Assembly (NCBI GenBank): GCA_964544055.1
Contig: CAZJAA010000012.1
Location: 6,354-70,353 of the forward strand
Direction: 5' to 3'
Origin: SIG299 sp964544055
GTDB taxonomy: Bacteria > Bacillota > Clostridia > Lachnospirales > Lachnospiraceae
Length of the DNA: 64,000 nt
Part shown: positions 25,725-34,516 of the stretch, in pieces
Numbering within the stretch: the stretch's first letter is position 1
Layout of the letters: the number at the start of each line of letters is the position of its first letter
Translations under genes and position numbers: made by a program
The notes under the pieces: generated by a model
What the model saw: the letters and a program-made list of their open reading frames with translations, nothing else
What the model was told of the DNA's origin: nothing
The model's database searches: none

Positions 25725-26087
25725 ATGGATATAACAAACTCTGAATGGAAAATAATGGAGTTTCTATGGAAAACACCAATGACCATCACTCAACTCACAA
25801 ATGCTTTAAAAGAAGATACCGGTTGGACGAAGCATACTATTATTGCTTTGTTAAAGAGAATGTTGGAGAAGAATACTGTATATTTTGAAGAAGGTGGCAA
25901 GGCAAAAATATTTTATCCTAAAATCAGCAGAGAAGAAGCTACATTAAAAGAGACAGAGGAATTATTAAGTAAGGCATTTTCGGGAAGAGCTTCGTTATTT
26001 CTGAACGCATTGGTAGAAAAAGAGGCATTAAGTGAAAAGGACATTAGTGAGATTTGTGAATTGCTAAATTTGCAAAGAAAGGACTGA
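25725..26087 (+). CDS. BlaI/MecI/CopY-family repressor
   Basis: A 120-residue winged-helix repressor of the BlaI/MecI family. Typical features: ITNSEWKIMEFLWKTPMTITQL, then the recognition-helix region GWTKHTIIALLKRMLEKNTVYFEEGGKAKIFYPKIS, then the helical dimerisation tail. In known systems the repressor is cleaved after its membrane partner senses a signal. The M56 peptidase gene starts four bases downstream of the stop codon, completing that pair. The regulated gene may be the secreted protein upstream. Confidence 0.9.
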   Translation: MDITNSEWKIMEFLWKTPMTITQLTNALKEDTGWTKHTIIALLKRMLEKNTVYFEEGGKAKIFYPKISREEATLKETEELLSKAFSGRASLFLNALVEKEALSEKDISEICELLNLQRKD

Positions 26088-26091
26088 TTAC

Positions 26092-27468
26092 ATGACCGAA
26101 GCAATGATTGGTTCTAGTGTATTGATAATATTGATTTTAATAATTAGAAAAGTATTATATAAAAAACTTAGTAAAAGGTTGATATATGGATTGTGGCTGA
26201 TAGTTGTTTTACGGCTTACGGTACTAACCTTTGTAGAAATACCATATGAATTATCTGTAGTGGAATACCCTCTACATTCTCTTAGCGTAAGTGTAATTCG
26301 AATTATTGAAGACAATGAAATGACATCATATACGGTAGAAGATAATTCGATATTTATCGCTGATGAATTACCTGTTGTAAATGAAAAAGAAATATCCTTG
26401 AAGTCAGTTTTGTTATTAGCATGGTGGATTGGGATTAGCCTTGTACTTTTTGTGCATTTTATTCCCTTGGCTAAAATGTGGAGAAATTTAAAACAGAAAA
26501 GGAGTTTATTGATAGATAAGGACAAAGAGCATTTACGAGTTTATATGCATCCGGAAATTCCAATGTCGTTTTTATTTGGGAAAGACATTTATTGTCCAGA
26601 AAAAGATGTAAAGAATAGTATAAAATTACAAGAAATTATTCGACATGAAACAATGCACTATCAACATCTTGACCCGGTGTGGAATTTGTTTCGTTGTCTT
26701 ATTACTGCAATATATTGGTTTAATCCGCTTGTTTGGCTGGCGAGTTTTTTATCTAAACAAGATGCAGAATATGCATGTGATGAGGCCGTTATAGGAGGCA
26801 TGTGTGAAGAGGAAAAAGAGCAATATTGCAAGGTCTTGTTAGAAATTGCAACCGGATACAGCTTTGTAAAGAAAAGTATGTATATGGAAACCGGAATGGC
26901 TTCGGGAAATCTAAAAAACAGAATCAAGCATATTATGGAGAAAAATTCTTATAAAAAAGCAGGTGCATTTGTGATTGTGCTGTTTTTGCTTTTATGTACA
27001 TTATCGACCTTGCCATTAGAAGCAGCAAATTTTTATAACGCAGAGGAGCTGGCATTACATAACGCAGTGTATAAAACATCATCCAATGTGGAAATAAAGG
27101 AAATTATATATGATAAGGGAACTGTGGAGTGCATATTTGAAAATGTATCCGATGGGTATTATGTAATTGAAGACATACAGCTTATTTCTTATGAGGGTGT
27201 TAGTAATAGTTGGAGAGAAGTTCAGAAAAAGAAAACGGTTCCGGTTGAAAATGCATTTATGATTCAGCCGGAAAACACAGGTGGAAAGTTTTCTGTTCCC
27301 ATGGCAGTAAAGAAGAAAAATTATTTACAGGTTGTGGCAGGCAAGGTAAAAACAGAACCGTTGGAAGAAATATATGGAAAACTGTCACAGGGAACTTATA
27401 TTTTGTGCTTTGTTGTAAGTGCTGGCGATGATAACAAAGAACTCGTATACAAAAGCTTTCATGTATGA
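26092..27468 (+). CDS. BlaR1/MecR1-like M56 membrane metallopeptidase
   Basis: A 458-residue integral membrane peptidase. Hydrophobic segments occur at about residues 5-20, 33-50, 103-125 and 285-305. The zinc motif HETMH (in IRHETMHYQHLDPVWN) is present, followed by NPLVWLASFLSKQDAEYACDEAV, typical of M56. The roughly 150-residue external C-terminus is not a penicillin-binding domain, so the signal is not evidently a beta-lactam. It forms a two-gene unit with the BlaI-type repressor. Confidence 0.88.
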   Translation: MTEAMIGSSVLIILILIIRKVLYKKLSKRLIYGLWLIVVLRLTVLTFVEIPYELSVVEYPLHSLSVSVIRIIEDNEMTSYTVEDNSIFIADELPVVNEKEISLKSVLLLAWWIGISLVLFVHFIPLAKMWRNLKQKRSLLIDKDKEHLRVYMHPEIPMSFLFGKDIYCPEKDVKNSIKLQEIIRHETMHYQHLDPVWNLFRCLITAIYWFNPLVWLASFLSKQDAEYACDEAVIGGMCEEEKEQYCKVLLEIATGYSFVKKSMYMETGMASGNLKNRIKHIMEKNSYKKAGAFVIVLFLLLCTLSTLPLEAANFYNAEELALHNAVYKTSSNVEIKEIIYDKGTVECIFENVSDGYYVIEDIQLISYEGVSNSWREVQKKKTVPVENAFMIQPENTGGKFSVPMAVKKKNYLQVVAGKVKTEPLEEIYGKLSQGTYILCFVVSAGDDNKELVYKSFHV

Positions 27469-27495
27469 TTACACAATGCTTCTAAAAAAATCTGC

Positions 27496-27524
27496 TTGCT
27501 AAAATGTGAAGTTTGGGGTATACT
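27496..27524 (+). promoter_or_regulatory. Promoter of the serS T-box transcript
   Basis: TTGCTA (27496-27501), 17 bp, TATACT (27519-27524). Confidence 0.65.
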
Positions 27525-27534
27525 ATTTTTATAT

Positions 27535-27800
27535 TTCAGGATGTTAAGGAAAGCTTCGGTATCCAGAGTCCCAAAGAGAGCCGGTGGCAGGTGTAAACCG
27601 GCGGATAAAGGCTACTTTTCCACTTTCCAGACAAGGCTTTCCTTGCGCATCAGGGCGAAAGTCCGGGGGTCGTATTCCTTATCATACGTTTATGAGGTGG
27701 CAAAAGGTGATTTTCCTTTTTTGCAAGTTGGGTGGCAACGCGGAATATTCCGTCCCTTCAAAAAAAGAGGGGCGTAGTGTCCCGTGTTCTTTTATTTTTC
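27535..27800 (+). promoter_or_regulatory. T-box leader of serS (Ser, specifier TCC)
   Basis: A classic T-box: the stem I distal signature AGAGAGCCGGTGG, then a probable specifier TCC (27619-27621) followed by A, and the T-box sequence GGGTGGCAACGCGG at 27730-27743. The competing stem CGTCCCTTC/GAGGGGCG is at 27751-27774. The T-rich tract lies about 12 bases beyond this stem rather than directly after it, which is unusual. Uncharged tRNA-Ser would stabilise the antiterminator and allow serS transcription. Confidence 0.85.
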
Positions 27801-27936
27801 ACCGGAAAATAGAGCAAAAATGAAAATGAGCCTGCAAATTCCTGGCGGAGTCAGTTGGTTACATTACCAATGTATGCTTAAAATTTTCTGAAAGAAGATT
27901 ACGAGAGTGCATTGTCAAAACAGGAGGAAGAAAGCA

Positions 27937-29220
27937 ATGTTAGATTTAAAATTTTTAAGAGAAAATCCGGAAATTGTAAAGCAGAATATCAGAAACAAAT
28001 TCCAAGACAGTAAGCTTCCATTAGTGGATGAGGTAATTGCTCTGGATGCGGAAAGCAGAAGAACCCAGCAGGAAGCCGATAACCTTCGTGCAGAACGAAA
28101 GAAGATTTCCAAGGAAATCGGTGCTTTGATGGGAAAAGGCTTAAAGGAAGAGGCAGAAGATGCCAAGCAGAAAGTAAATGAGTTTGCGGAACGTTTAACA
28201 GAACTGGAAGCAAAGGAAGCAGAGCTTGCAGAAAAAGTTAAAAAGATTATGATGGTAATTCCCAATATCATCGATCCAAGTGTGCCGATTGGTAAAGATG
28301 ACAGCGAAAATGTTGAGGTACAAAGATATGGTGAGCCTGTAGTGCCGGATTTTGAAATTCCGTATCATACCGAGATTATGGAAAAATTCAACGGAATTGA
28401 CCTTGACAGTGCACGAAGAGTAGCAGGAAATGGCTTTTATTATCTGATGGGAGACATTGCCAGACTTCATTCAGCAGTAATTTCCTATGCAAGAGATTTT
28501 ATGATTAATCGTGGCTTTACTTACTGTGTTCCACCGTTTATGATTCGTAGTGACGTGGTTACCGGCGTTATGAGCTTTGCAGAAATGGAAGCCATGATGT
28601 ATAAGATTGAGGGTGAGGATTTATTCTTAATCGGAACCAGTGAGCATTCCATGATTGGTAAGTTTATTGATACGATTTTACAGGAAGAGCAGCTTCCGCA
28701 GACACTTACCAGCTATTCTCCATGTTTCCGTAAGGAAAAAGGTGCTCATGGTATCGAAGAGCGTGGTGTGTACCGTATTCACCAGTTCGAAAAGCAGGAG
28801 ATGATTGTTGTCTGCAAGCCGGAAGATAGCAAAATGTGGTTTGATAAGCTGTGGCAGAATACAGTAGATTTATTCCGTTCCATGGATATTCCGGTTCGTA
28901 CATTGGAGTGCTGTTCCGGTGACTTGGCTGACCTGAAAGTAAAATCCGTGGATGTGGAAGCATGGTCTCCAAGACAGCAGAAGTACTTTGAAGTAGGAAG
29001 CTGTTCCAATCTTGGTGATGCTCAGGCAAGACGTTTGAAAATCCGCATCAACGGTGCAGATGGCAAGTATTTTGCACACACTCTGAATAATACGGTAGTG
29101 GCACCGCCGAGAATGCTGATCGCTTTCCTGGAAAATAATCTGAATGCAGACGGAAGTGTAAATATTCCGGTGGCATTACAGCCATATATGGGCGGTATGA
29201 CTAAAATTGAGGTAAAATAA
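27937..29220 (+). CDS. serS: Seryl-tRNA synthetase
   Basis: A 427-residue class II seryl-tRNA synthetase. The N-terminal coiled-coil arm (about residues 30-105, rich in Glu, Lys and Ala) binds the long variable arm of tRNA-Ser. Class II motifs are visible: motif 2 at FRKEKGAHGIEERGVYRIHQFEKQE and motif 3 at LNNTVVAPPRMLIAFLENN. ATG at 27937 has AGGAGG; the in-frame 27907 start adds ten residues upstream of that site. Controlled by the T-box leader just upstream. Confidence 0.95.
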   Translation: MLDLKFLRENPEIVKQNIRNKFQDSKLPLVDEVIALDAESRRTQQEADNLRAERKKISKEIGALMGKGLKEEAEDAKQKVNEFAERLTELEAKEAELAEKVKKIMMVIPNIIDPSVPIGKDDSENVEVQRYGEPVVPDFEIPYHTEIMEKFNGIDLDSARRVAGNGFYYLMGDIARLHSAVISYARDFMINRGFTYCVPPFMIRSDVVTGVMSFAEMEAMMYKIEGEDLFLIGTSEHSMIGKFIDTILQEEQLPQTLTSYSPCFRKEKGAHGIEERGVYRIHQFEKQEMIVVCKPEDSKMWFDKLWQNTVDLFRSMDIPVRTLECCSGDLADLKVKSVDVEAWSPRQQKYFEVGSCSNLGDAQARRLKIRINGADGKYFAHTLNNTVVAPPRMLIAFLENNLNADGSVNIPVALQPYMGGMTKIEVK

Positions 29221-29242
29221 AGCTTTCCTGCTAAAGTTTTTC

Positions 29243-29271
29243 TTGCAATATGACGAAAAATAAGGTACAAT
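29243..29271 (+). promoter_or_regulatory. Promoter of the FliD-like gene
   Basis: TTGCAA (29243-29248), 17 bp, TACAAT (29266-29271). The -10 box lies within the left arm of the serS terminator stem. Confidence 0.65.
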
Positions 29272-29307
29272 GAAATTGGTAAAGAGGGTTCTTTGTACCT
29301 TGTTTTT
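29262..29307 (+). terminator. Terminator after serS
   Basis: AAGGTACAA (29262-29270) pairs with TTGTACCTT (29293-29301), followed by GTTTTT. The loop is 22 nt. Confidence 0.7.
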
Positions 29308-29367
29308 CAATAATCAAAGCAAAATTAAAACGTGAGAGATAGAATCGTAAAGGAAAGGAGTCCGTTT

Positions 29368-30078
29368 ATGAGTAATTCTATTGATACCAGCTATTTAAAT
29401 CAGTACACAACAACCGACTACAGCAGTCTGTTTGGTTCACTTCCAAAGACCAGTGAGTCCTCCGACGGCGGTTTGACGAATCTTGCAACAGAATACAATT
29501 CTATTCGCAGCGGTTCTTATGGAAAACTGCTTAGTGCTTATTACAAAAAGATGAACAGCGGTGACAGTGCAACCGAAGCTGTCCAGAAAGAAAATGCTAA
29601 CCGGAAACTCGTTGGCAGTAATGCCACTTCTTTAAAGAGTGCTGCTAAAACACTTTCTAAAATGGATTTTAAGGAAGCGTCAGAAGAAGATAGCTTAAAA
29701 GCAATCAAGGATTTTGTTTCTTCTTATAACTCGGTAGTGGATACTGCGGATGATGTAAACAGCAAGGGAATTTTAAGAAATGCGGTTTGGATGACCAATA
29801 TCACGAAAAAGAGTGCTGGCCTGTTAAGTGAGCTTGGTCTTTCTATCGGCAAAGATAATAAGCTTTCGTTGGATGAAACAAAGTGGAGTGAGGCAAGTGC
29901 AACAACAAAATCTGCTTTATTCCATGGAAAACAGGGTTATGCTGAAAAAATAATTTACAAAGCAAACCAAATGACTAATTCTTCTGCGGAAAAATCTGCT
30001 TATACGGCTTCCGCCTACAAGAGTGATGGCGATTATACGAAGGTTAATGCGCAGTCTTTATATGAAGGTCTATTCTAA
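29368..30078 (+). CDS. FliD C-domain-like protein of unknown function
   Basis: A 236-residue, Ser/Lys-rich, mostly helical protein without signal peptide. The segment AIKDFVSSYNSVVDTADDVNSKGILRNAVWMTNITKKSAGLLSELGLSIGKDNKLSLDETKW (about residues 102-163) has the look of the flagellar cap protein FliD C-terminal region, but the protein is far shorter than FliD. No flagellar genes are nearby. ATG 29368 has AAAGGAG; an in-frame 29332 start precedes it. A flagellum-associated or surface role is possible but unproven. Confidence 0.6.
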   Translation: MSNSIDTSYLNQYTTTDYSSLFGSLPKTSESSDGGLTNLATEYNSIRSGSYGKLLSAYYKKMNSGDSATEAVQKENANRKLVGSNATSLKSAAKTLSKMDFKEASEEDSLKAIKDFVSSYNSVVDTADDVNSKGILRNAVWMTNITKKSAGLLSELGLSIGKDNKLSLDETKWSEASATTKSALFHGKQGYAEKIIYKANQMTNSSAEKSAYTASAYKSDGDYTKVNAQSLYEGLF

Positions 30079-30094
30079 AATAATACATACTTTA

Positions 30095-30123
30095 AAAGCC
30101 GGAGAATTTGACTCCGGCTTTTT
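30095..30123 (+). terminator. Terminator after the FliD-like gene
   Basis: AAAGCCGGAG pairs with CTCCGGCTTT (10 bp), followed by TTT. Confidence 0.88.
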
Positions 30124-30154
30124 GTGTAATAGGAAATTGCGATTTTCCATTACA

Positions 30155-30236
30155 TAAAAATGCTCCACTTTGAATGTACACTTGCGAGAAAAGAAAATAG
30201 TCGCAAGCGAACGTGTTCGGTACGAGAATGTGCAGG
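30155..30236. repeat. Dispersed intergenic element, family B copy 1
   Basis: About 80 bp similar to 34360-34441. Shared blocks in order: ATAAAAAYGCTCCAC, GCAAGCGA, GTTCGG and GAATGYGC. Within this copy CTTGCGA (30181-30187) pairs perfectly with TCGCAAG (30201-30207). The element sits between a terminator and the tRNA-Gly promoter and carries no ORF. Confidence 0.6.
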
Positions 30237-30293
30237 ATTTCCACTAAAAGTTATAAAAGAAAAGCAGAAAATGCATAAAATTAAAAAAAAGTA

Positions 30294-30322
30294 TTGACAA
30301 ATCAGAAAAGACGAGGTATTAT
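30294..30322 (+). promoter_or_regulatory. Promoter of tRNA-Gly
   Basis: TTGACA (30294-30299), 17 bp, TATTAT (30317-30322), about 35 bp before the tRNA. Confidence 0.8.
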
Positions 30323-30357
30323 ATTTCTTGTGTTCAGCAGAGCACAACATAAGAAAT

Positions 30358-30430
30358 GCGCGAGTGGCTCAGTTGGTGGAGCGCGACCTTGCCAAGGTCG
30401 AGGCCGCGGGTTCGAGTCCCGTCTCGCGCT
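30358..30430 (+). tRNA. tRNA-Gly (anticodon GCC)
   Basis: A 73-nt cloverleaf. The acceptor GCGCGAG (30358-30364) pairs with CTCGCGC (30423-30429) and the discriminator is T. The anticodon stem CGACC/GGTCG encloses the loop TTGCCAA with anticodon GCC. The T arm contains GGTTCGAGTCC. The 3' CCA is not encoded. It appears to be a single-gene transcript between its own promoter and a hairpin. Confidence 0.95.
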
Positions 30431-30440
30431 CTTATTATTT

Positions 30441-30479
30441 TGGCGGAAACCGTGATAAAAAGCGAGTTTCCGCCATTTT
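30441..30479 (+). terminator. Terminator after tRNA-Gly
   Basis: TGGCGGAAAC (30441-30450) pairs with GTTTCCGCCA (30466-30475), followed by TTTT. Confidence 0.8.
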
Positions 30480-30632
30480 CTTCTCTTAGAAAAAATGTTG
30501 TCAAAATACTGATTTTGTTGTCAGAACATACTTTCCACTTTTTGCTATTTATCATTATCAAATTTTAAAGAATCTTCCAGACGTTTCCGCAGTCTGGATA
30601 GGAATTGTTTTGACTATAGTGTGTATTTTTTC

Positions 30633-30661
30633 TTGTTTTTCTATCTCATATAAGGTAAAAT
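30633..30661 (+). promoter_or_regulatory. Promoter candidate for glf
   Basis: TTGTTT (30633-30638), 17 bp, TAAAAT (30656-30661). The leader to the glf start is about 110 nt and contains only a doubtful 31-codon ORF (30680-30775). Confidence 0.5.
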
Positions 30662-30777
30662 AAAGAAAGAATACAAGCAATGATTATTGATGTCATGGAC
30701 TGCTTCAATGGAATAGTGTTCCTTGCAGGGATTCCTGTTATCACAATTGCTGATATAAAAAAGGAGAAGATGTAATA

Positions 30778-31890
30778 ATGTATGATTATCTAATTGTAGG
30801 TGCCGGTTTATTTGGTGCAGTATTTGCACATGAAGCAAAAAAAGCAGGCAAGCAGGTGCTTGTGATTGACAAGCGTCCACAGATTGCCGGAAATATTTAC
30901 ACAGAGGAGGTTGACGGAATTAACGTGCATAAATATGGGGCGCACATTTTTCATACTTCTGACAAAAAGATTTGGGATTATGTGCAGCAGTTTGCAGAAT
31001 TTAACCGTTATACCAATTCTCCGGTGGCACGATATAAGGATGAGCTTTATAATCTGCCGTTTAACATGAACACATTCAGCAGAATGTGGGGAGTAAAAAC
31101 GCCTGCAGAGGCAAAGGCAAAGATTGAGGAACAGAAAAAAAAGGCGGGTATCACTGAGCCAAAAAATCTGGAAGAACAGGGAATCAGTCTGGTTGGTCGT
31201 GATATTTATGAAAAGCTTGTAAAAGGCTATACAGAAAAACAGTGGGGCAGACGGGCTACAGAACTTCCGAACTTTATTATCAAACGTCTTCCAGTGCGCT
31301 TTGTGTATGACAATAACTATTTTAATGATTTGTATCAGGGAATCCCCGTAGGAGGCTATACAAAACTTGTAGAGCGGATGCTGGAGGGAATAGAAGTACG
31401 TCTGAATACCGATTTTTTTGCGAATCGTTTGGACCTGGAGCAGGAGGCAAAAAAGGTAGTGTTCACCGGTATGATAGATGAGTATTTTGAGTATTGCTTT
31501 GGGGAACTGGAATATCGCAGCCTGCGTTTTGAAACCGAAGAACTTGCGGAGGAAAATTATCAGGGTAATGCGGTAGTCAATTATACGGAGTACGAAGTGC
31601 CGTATACAAGAATTATTGAGCATAAGCACTTTGAGTTTGGCTGTCAGAACGGCAATTATAATCCGAAAACTGTTATTACAAAAGAGTATCCGGCTGCATG
31701 GAAAAAAGGAGAAGAACCGTATTATCCGATGAATGATGAAAAAAACAATGCTCTGTTTGCAAAATATAAGGAAATGGCAGAGGCACAGGATAATGTGATT
31801 TTCGGTGGCAGACTTGGTATGTACAAATATTTTGATATGCATCAGGTGATCAACGTGGCATTGAAGTGTGCGGAAAAAGAATTGCTGTAA
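30778..31890 (+). CDS. glf: UDP-galactopyranose mutase
   Basis: A 370-residue flavoenzyme that interconverts UDP-galactopyranose and UDP-galactofuranose, the donor for galactofuranose in surface glycans. The FAD-binding GAGLFGAVFAHEAKKAGKQV (residues 8-27), DGINVHKYGAHIFHT and the C-terminal FGGRLGMYKYFDMHQVI are diagnostic. An AAGGAG site lies 11 bases before ATG. No other glycan genes adjoin it, though galK and galT occur 16 kb away. It converges with the methyltransferase gene downstream. Confidence 0.95.
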   Translation: MYDYLIVGAGLFGAVFAHEAKKAGKQVLVIDKRPQIAGNIYTEEVDGINVHKYGAHIFHTSDKKIWDYVQQFAEFNRYTNSPVARYKDELYNLPFNMNTFSRMWGVKTPAEAKAKIEEQKKKAGITEPKNLEEQGISLVGRDIYEKLVKGYTEKQWGRRATELPNFIIKRLPVRFVYDNNYFNDLYQGIPVGGYTKLVERMLEGIEVRLNTDFFANRLDLEQEAKKVVFTGMIDEYFEYCFGELEYRSLRFETEELAEENYQGNAVVNYTEYEVPYTRIIEHKHFEFGCQNGNYNPKTVITKEYPAAWKKGEEPYYPMNDEKNNALFAKYKEMAEAQDNVIFGGRLGMYKYFDMHQVINVALKCAEKELL

Positions 31891-31932
31891 CCACTGGAAA
31901 ATGCCGGTTTCAGCCATACATGTTAAATAATG

Positions 31933-33891
31933 TCAAATATGGGCAGAACCCGGATTAAGCAGTGTGTATTCCTTGTAGGTAAGCCCAAATAATTCTGCTA
32001 TCCTATTGTCTAACCTCTGATAAATAGAGGAAAATTCATCCGAGGTTTCTTTTAGGGACATTAACTGGTCTACAAGACAGACAATGCTTCGCTGGGTGGA
32101 TTTGTCGGCAAGCGGAATGGGAAGCTGTTCAATATGGGAGCGCAGTACTTTTATGGAATGAAATTTCTTTTCAAATATAAATTGTGCTGCACTGGAATTT
32201 AATATAGCAAGCACATACTTTACAGAAAGTTCCGGTAGTTTTGGAATCAGTATATTGCAGCTGTTTAAGGAAAGCAGTCCGGTGTCATCAAAAGCAAAAA
32301 TAAGACGGCGGTTGATAAAACGATAAAAAAGTTTTTCAGGAGTGCGGTATAAGCTTTCTGGTGCAACTTGTTGAAATTGCTCCGGCACAAACTTTATGTA
32401 GGCAGAGGGGGAACCAACGTGGTATTTGCGGATATCATTTCCTTTGATAATCGGTTCCAGTCCGGGAGCCGGAGCAGCAGAAAGCATAGCGGAATTGTTT
32501 CCAGTGACGATTCCAAGCGCAAAATCTGCATGGTCTACAAGTGTAGTACAATGAGGGCATGAAAGTAGCTTTTCAAGCAGAAGATATTCCTCGTCCGTCA
32601 TGGAAAAGGAAAAATAATCAGCATGAAATATATGTTCTACCGAAGTAGAAAAACAGCTTCCGTTCTGCCGGGTTATGGTAACATCTTTAAAAAAGGGCTT
32701 TTCGGTATTTTTGACAATGTTCAGTAAAATACTTGGGCAGTGAACATCTTCAAAAACTTCTCCGAGATAGTCTATAGAGAGGACGGAAGTATCTTTTAGC
32801 AGCAGTTCCCGTATTCTGCGGTGACTTTTTACGGTTAAAAATGCTTCCGGCAAAATAAAGGTGAGGCTGCCATTTGCGGACAGGTGTTTCAGTGCTTGCT
32901 CGGTAAATAAATCAAAGGTTTCGATTGAAGTACCGGAAGCACAAAAAAAGCTATTTTGATATTTTATTCTTGCTTCTGTAGAAAGCATAGCACCCCAGGG
33001 CGGATTGCCAAGAATAATATCATATTTGAAATCGGTGTTTTCTAAAAAATCGGAAACAGTAATATTTCTTTGTAATAATTCCATTTCTTTTGTAGTGTTA
33101 AGATGGTATTTTAGTGCAAGGTTGATGCGTGTAAGTATGACACTGACCGGATTGATGTCGTTGCCATGAATATTTTTTAACGGGATATTTTTAGGCAAAT
33201 TAAGTAAAAAAATTCCTGTGCCACAGCTTGGATCCAGAATGCTTTTTGTGTGGTCAAGCCTGTTTGAAACTCTAGAAATCAAGCGTGCAGCAAGAACCCC
33301 GGGTGTGTAATATGAGCCCGTTTTCTTGCGGTTGCGGAGCGTACAAAGAGACTGATAAAGGCAGCCAAGAGTATCTTCCGTCTTTGAATATTGATAAGAA
33401 ATTTCAAAAAGCGCAGGGCTATACTGCTTTAACAAAGATAAGTTTTTACGGGAAACAAGATGGTCTAAAAAGGGCTCGTAAAGAATCGTTGTATTGTAGC
33501 CGGCGGATAAAATTAATTGTTCTGCACAGGCACGAAGCATTCCGGAAAGCAGTAAATCATTTACGGTAAGCTGTTTCTTTTCTATGGTTTTACAAAGTAT
33601 GGTTATGGCAGCAGAGTTTTTTGAACCTTCCGGAAGATATGAGTTGTAGGAAACGGTTCCCTGAACTAAGGACTTGTTTCGTCGCTTTTTTAACCCGGGC
33701 AAAGTTCCGTCGGAAAGAGACTTTTGGTAAGAAAGCAGTAAAGCTTCCGAAAATGCAATGCGATTACCCAGATGAGAGTCTGCTGTCAGACGACCGGATT
33801 TTAACCAGTTTCGTCCAGTGGCTGTAGAAATGGAAAGAAACTCACATGCTTCTTTCAAGGTATATAATTTATTTGGTGTATTTTGTATCAT
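31933..33891 (-). CDS. HTH-fused Eco57I/TaqI-like adenine-N6 DNA methyltransferase
   Basis: A 652-residue protein. Residues about 10-50 (YTLKEACEFLSISTATGRNWLKSGRL) are a MerR/excisionase-like helix-turn-helix. The methyltransferase core follows: the start motif GSYYTPG, motif I DPSCGTGIF, GNDINP and the catalytic NPPW in DIILGNPPWG. The last 200 residues resemble the TaqI/Eco57I target-recognition region. No restriction nuclease domain or neighbouring endonuclease or specificity gene is visible, so it is either an orphan modification enzyme or a regulator. The start at 33891 has GGAAGG upstream on this strand; a longer start at 33939 lacks a site. Confidence 0.85.
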   Translation of the reverse strand: MIQNTPNKLYTLKEACEFLSISTATGRNWLKSGRLTADSHLGNRIAFSEALLLSYQKSLSDGTLPGLKKRRNKSLVQGTVSYNSYLPEGSKNSAAITILCKTIEKKQLTVNDLLLSGMLRACAEQLILSAGYNTTILYEPFLDHLVSRKNLSLLKQYSPALFEISYQYSKTEDTLGCLYQSLCTLRNRKKTGSYYTPGVLAARLISRVSNRLDHTKSILDPSCGTGIFLLNLPKNIPLKNIHGNDINPVSVILTRINLALKYHLNTTKEMELLQRNITVSDFLENTDFKYDIILGNPPWGAMLSTEARIKYQNSFFCASGTSIETFDLFTEQALKHLSANGSLTFILPEAFLTVKSHRRIRELLLKDTSVLSIDYLGEVFEDVHCPSILLNIVKNTEKPFFKDVTITRQNGSCFSTSVEHIFHADYFSFSMTDEEYLLLEKLLSCPHCTTLVDHADFALGIVTGNNSAMLSAAPAPGLEPIIKGNDIRKYHVGSPSAYIKFVPEQFQQVAPESLYRTPEKLFYRFINRRLIFAFDDTGLLSLNSCNILIPKLPELSVKYVLAILNSSAAQFIFEKKFHSIKVLRSHIEQLPIPLADKSTQRSIVCLVDQLMSLKETSDEFSSIYQRLDNRIAELFGLTYKEYTLLNPGSAHI

Positions 33892-34035
33892 TTTTGCGTT
33901 CCTTCCAAGGAAAAATGTACTGTGTCCTGTCTTTATCAAGAAACAGACCGTCTGTGACAGCGAATTAACTATATGGATATAACCAATAGTTTTATTATGG
34001 AAGAGAAAGTTTGATAAGTCAAGAGAGAAAACTAC

Positions 34036-34064
34036 TTGACAAAAAAAAAATAACTGATTATAAT
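34036..34064 (+). promoter_or_regulatory. Promoter of the tyrS T-box transcript
   Basis: TTGACA (34036-34041), 17 bp including a run of A, TATAAT (34059-34064): a consensus promoter. Confidence 0.92.
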
Positions 34065-34070
34065 GACACT

Positions 34071-34340
34071 ATCAAAAACGATGATAGGAAGAAGTAGTGA
34101 TGAACTATCCTTACAGAAAGCAGCCGGCAGATGAGAGGAGCAAGGTAACCCATCATGAATACATCTTGGAGTTGCACACCGAAAAGAAATGAGTAGGCTG
34201 TGACGGCAGACAACCGTTATCGTGTCAGAGTATCGCACTGGCTGTACTTGCTAAGGTAAATGGCGTGAGCCATTTATAAATTAAGGTGGTAACACGAGGT
34301 AAATTCAGACTTCGTCCTTAACTTAGGACGAAGTTTTTTT
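34071..34340 (+). promoter_or_regulatory. T-box leader of tyrS (Tyr, specifier TAC)
   Basis: The leader has the usual stem I, a specifier TAC (34160-34162) in GAATACATCTTGGAG, the characteristic GTTGCACACCGAA segment, the T-box AAGGTGGTAACACG (34283-34296) and a terminator ACTTCGTCCT/AGGACGAAGT with seven T (34309-34340). The Tyr specifier agrees with the downstream gene. Uncharged tRNA-Tyr should allow readthrough. Confidence 0.95.
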
Positions 34341-34359
34341 AGTTGAGAAAATCCTATCG

Positions 34360-34441
34360 AATAAAAACGCTCCACAAGGAAGCCACTCGTGCAAAGTCGT
34401 AATTGCTGCAAGCGACCACGTTCGGCGCAAGAATGCGCCTT
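34360..34441. repeat. Dispersed intergenic element, family B copy 2
   Basis: Homologous to 30155-30236, with the same ordered blocks. Here GGCGC (34414-34418) pairs with GCGCC (34435-34439), while in copy 1 the matching positions form GTAC/GTGC, a compensated change. It lies in the tyrS mRNA between the T-box terminator and the start codon, so it would be part of the readthrough transcript. Confidence 0.6.
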
Positions 34442-34516
34442 ATGGTAATATTCTTAATTTTATTTTAAGATTTAAGTTAGCAAGAGAGCACAAGCAAATA
34501 TAAGGAGGAAAAAGCA

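Noticed and set aside
30680..30775. 31-codon ORF upstream of glf
   Set aside because: Weak ribosome site and no recognisable protein; its AAGGAG-containing end is better explained as the ribosome site of glf.
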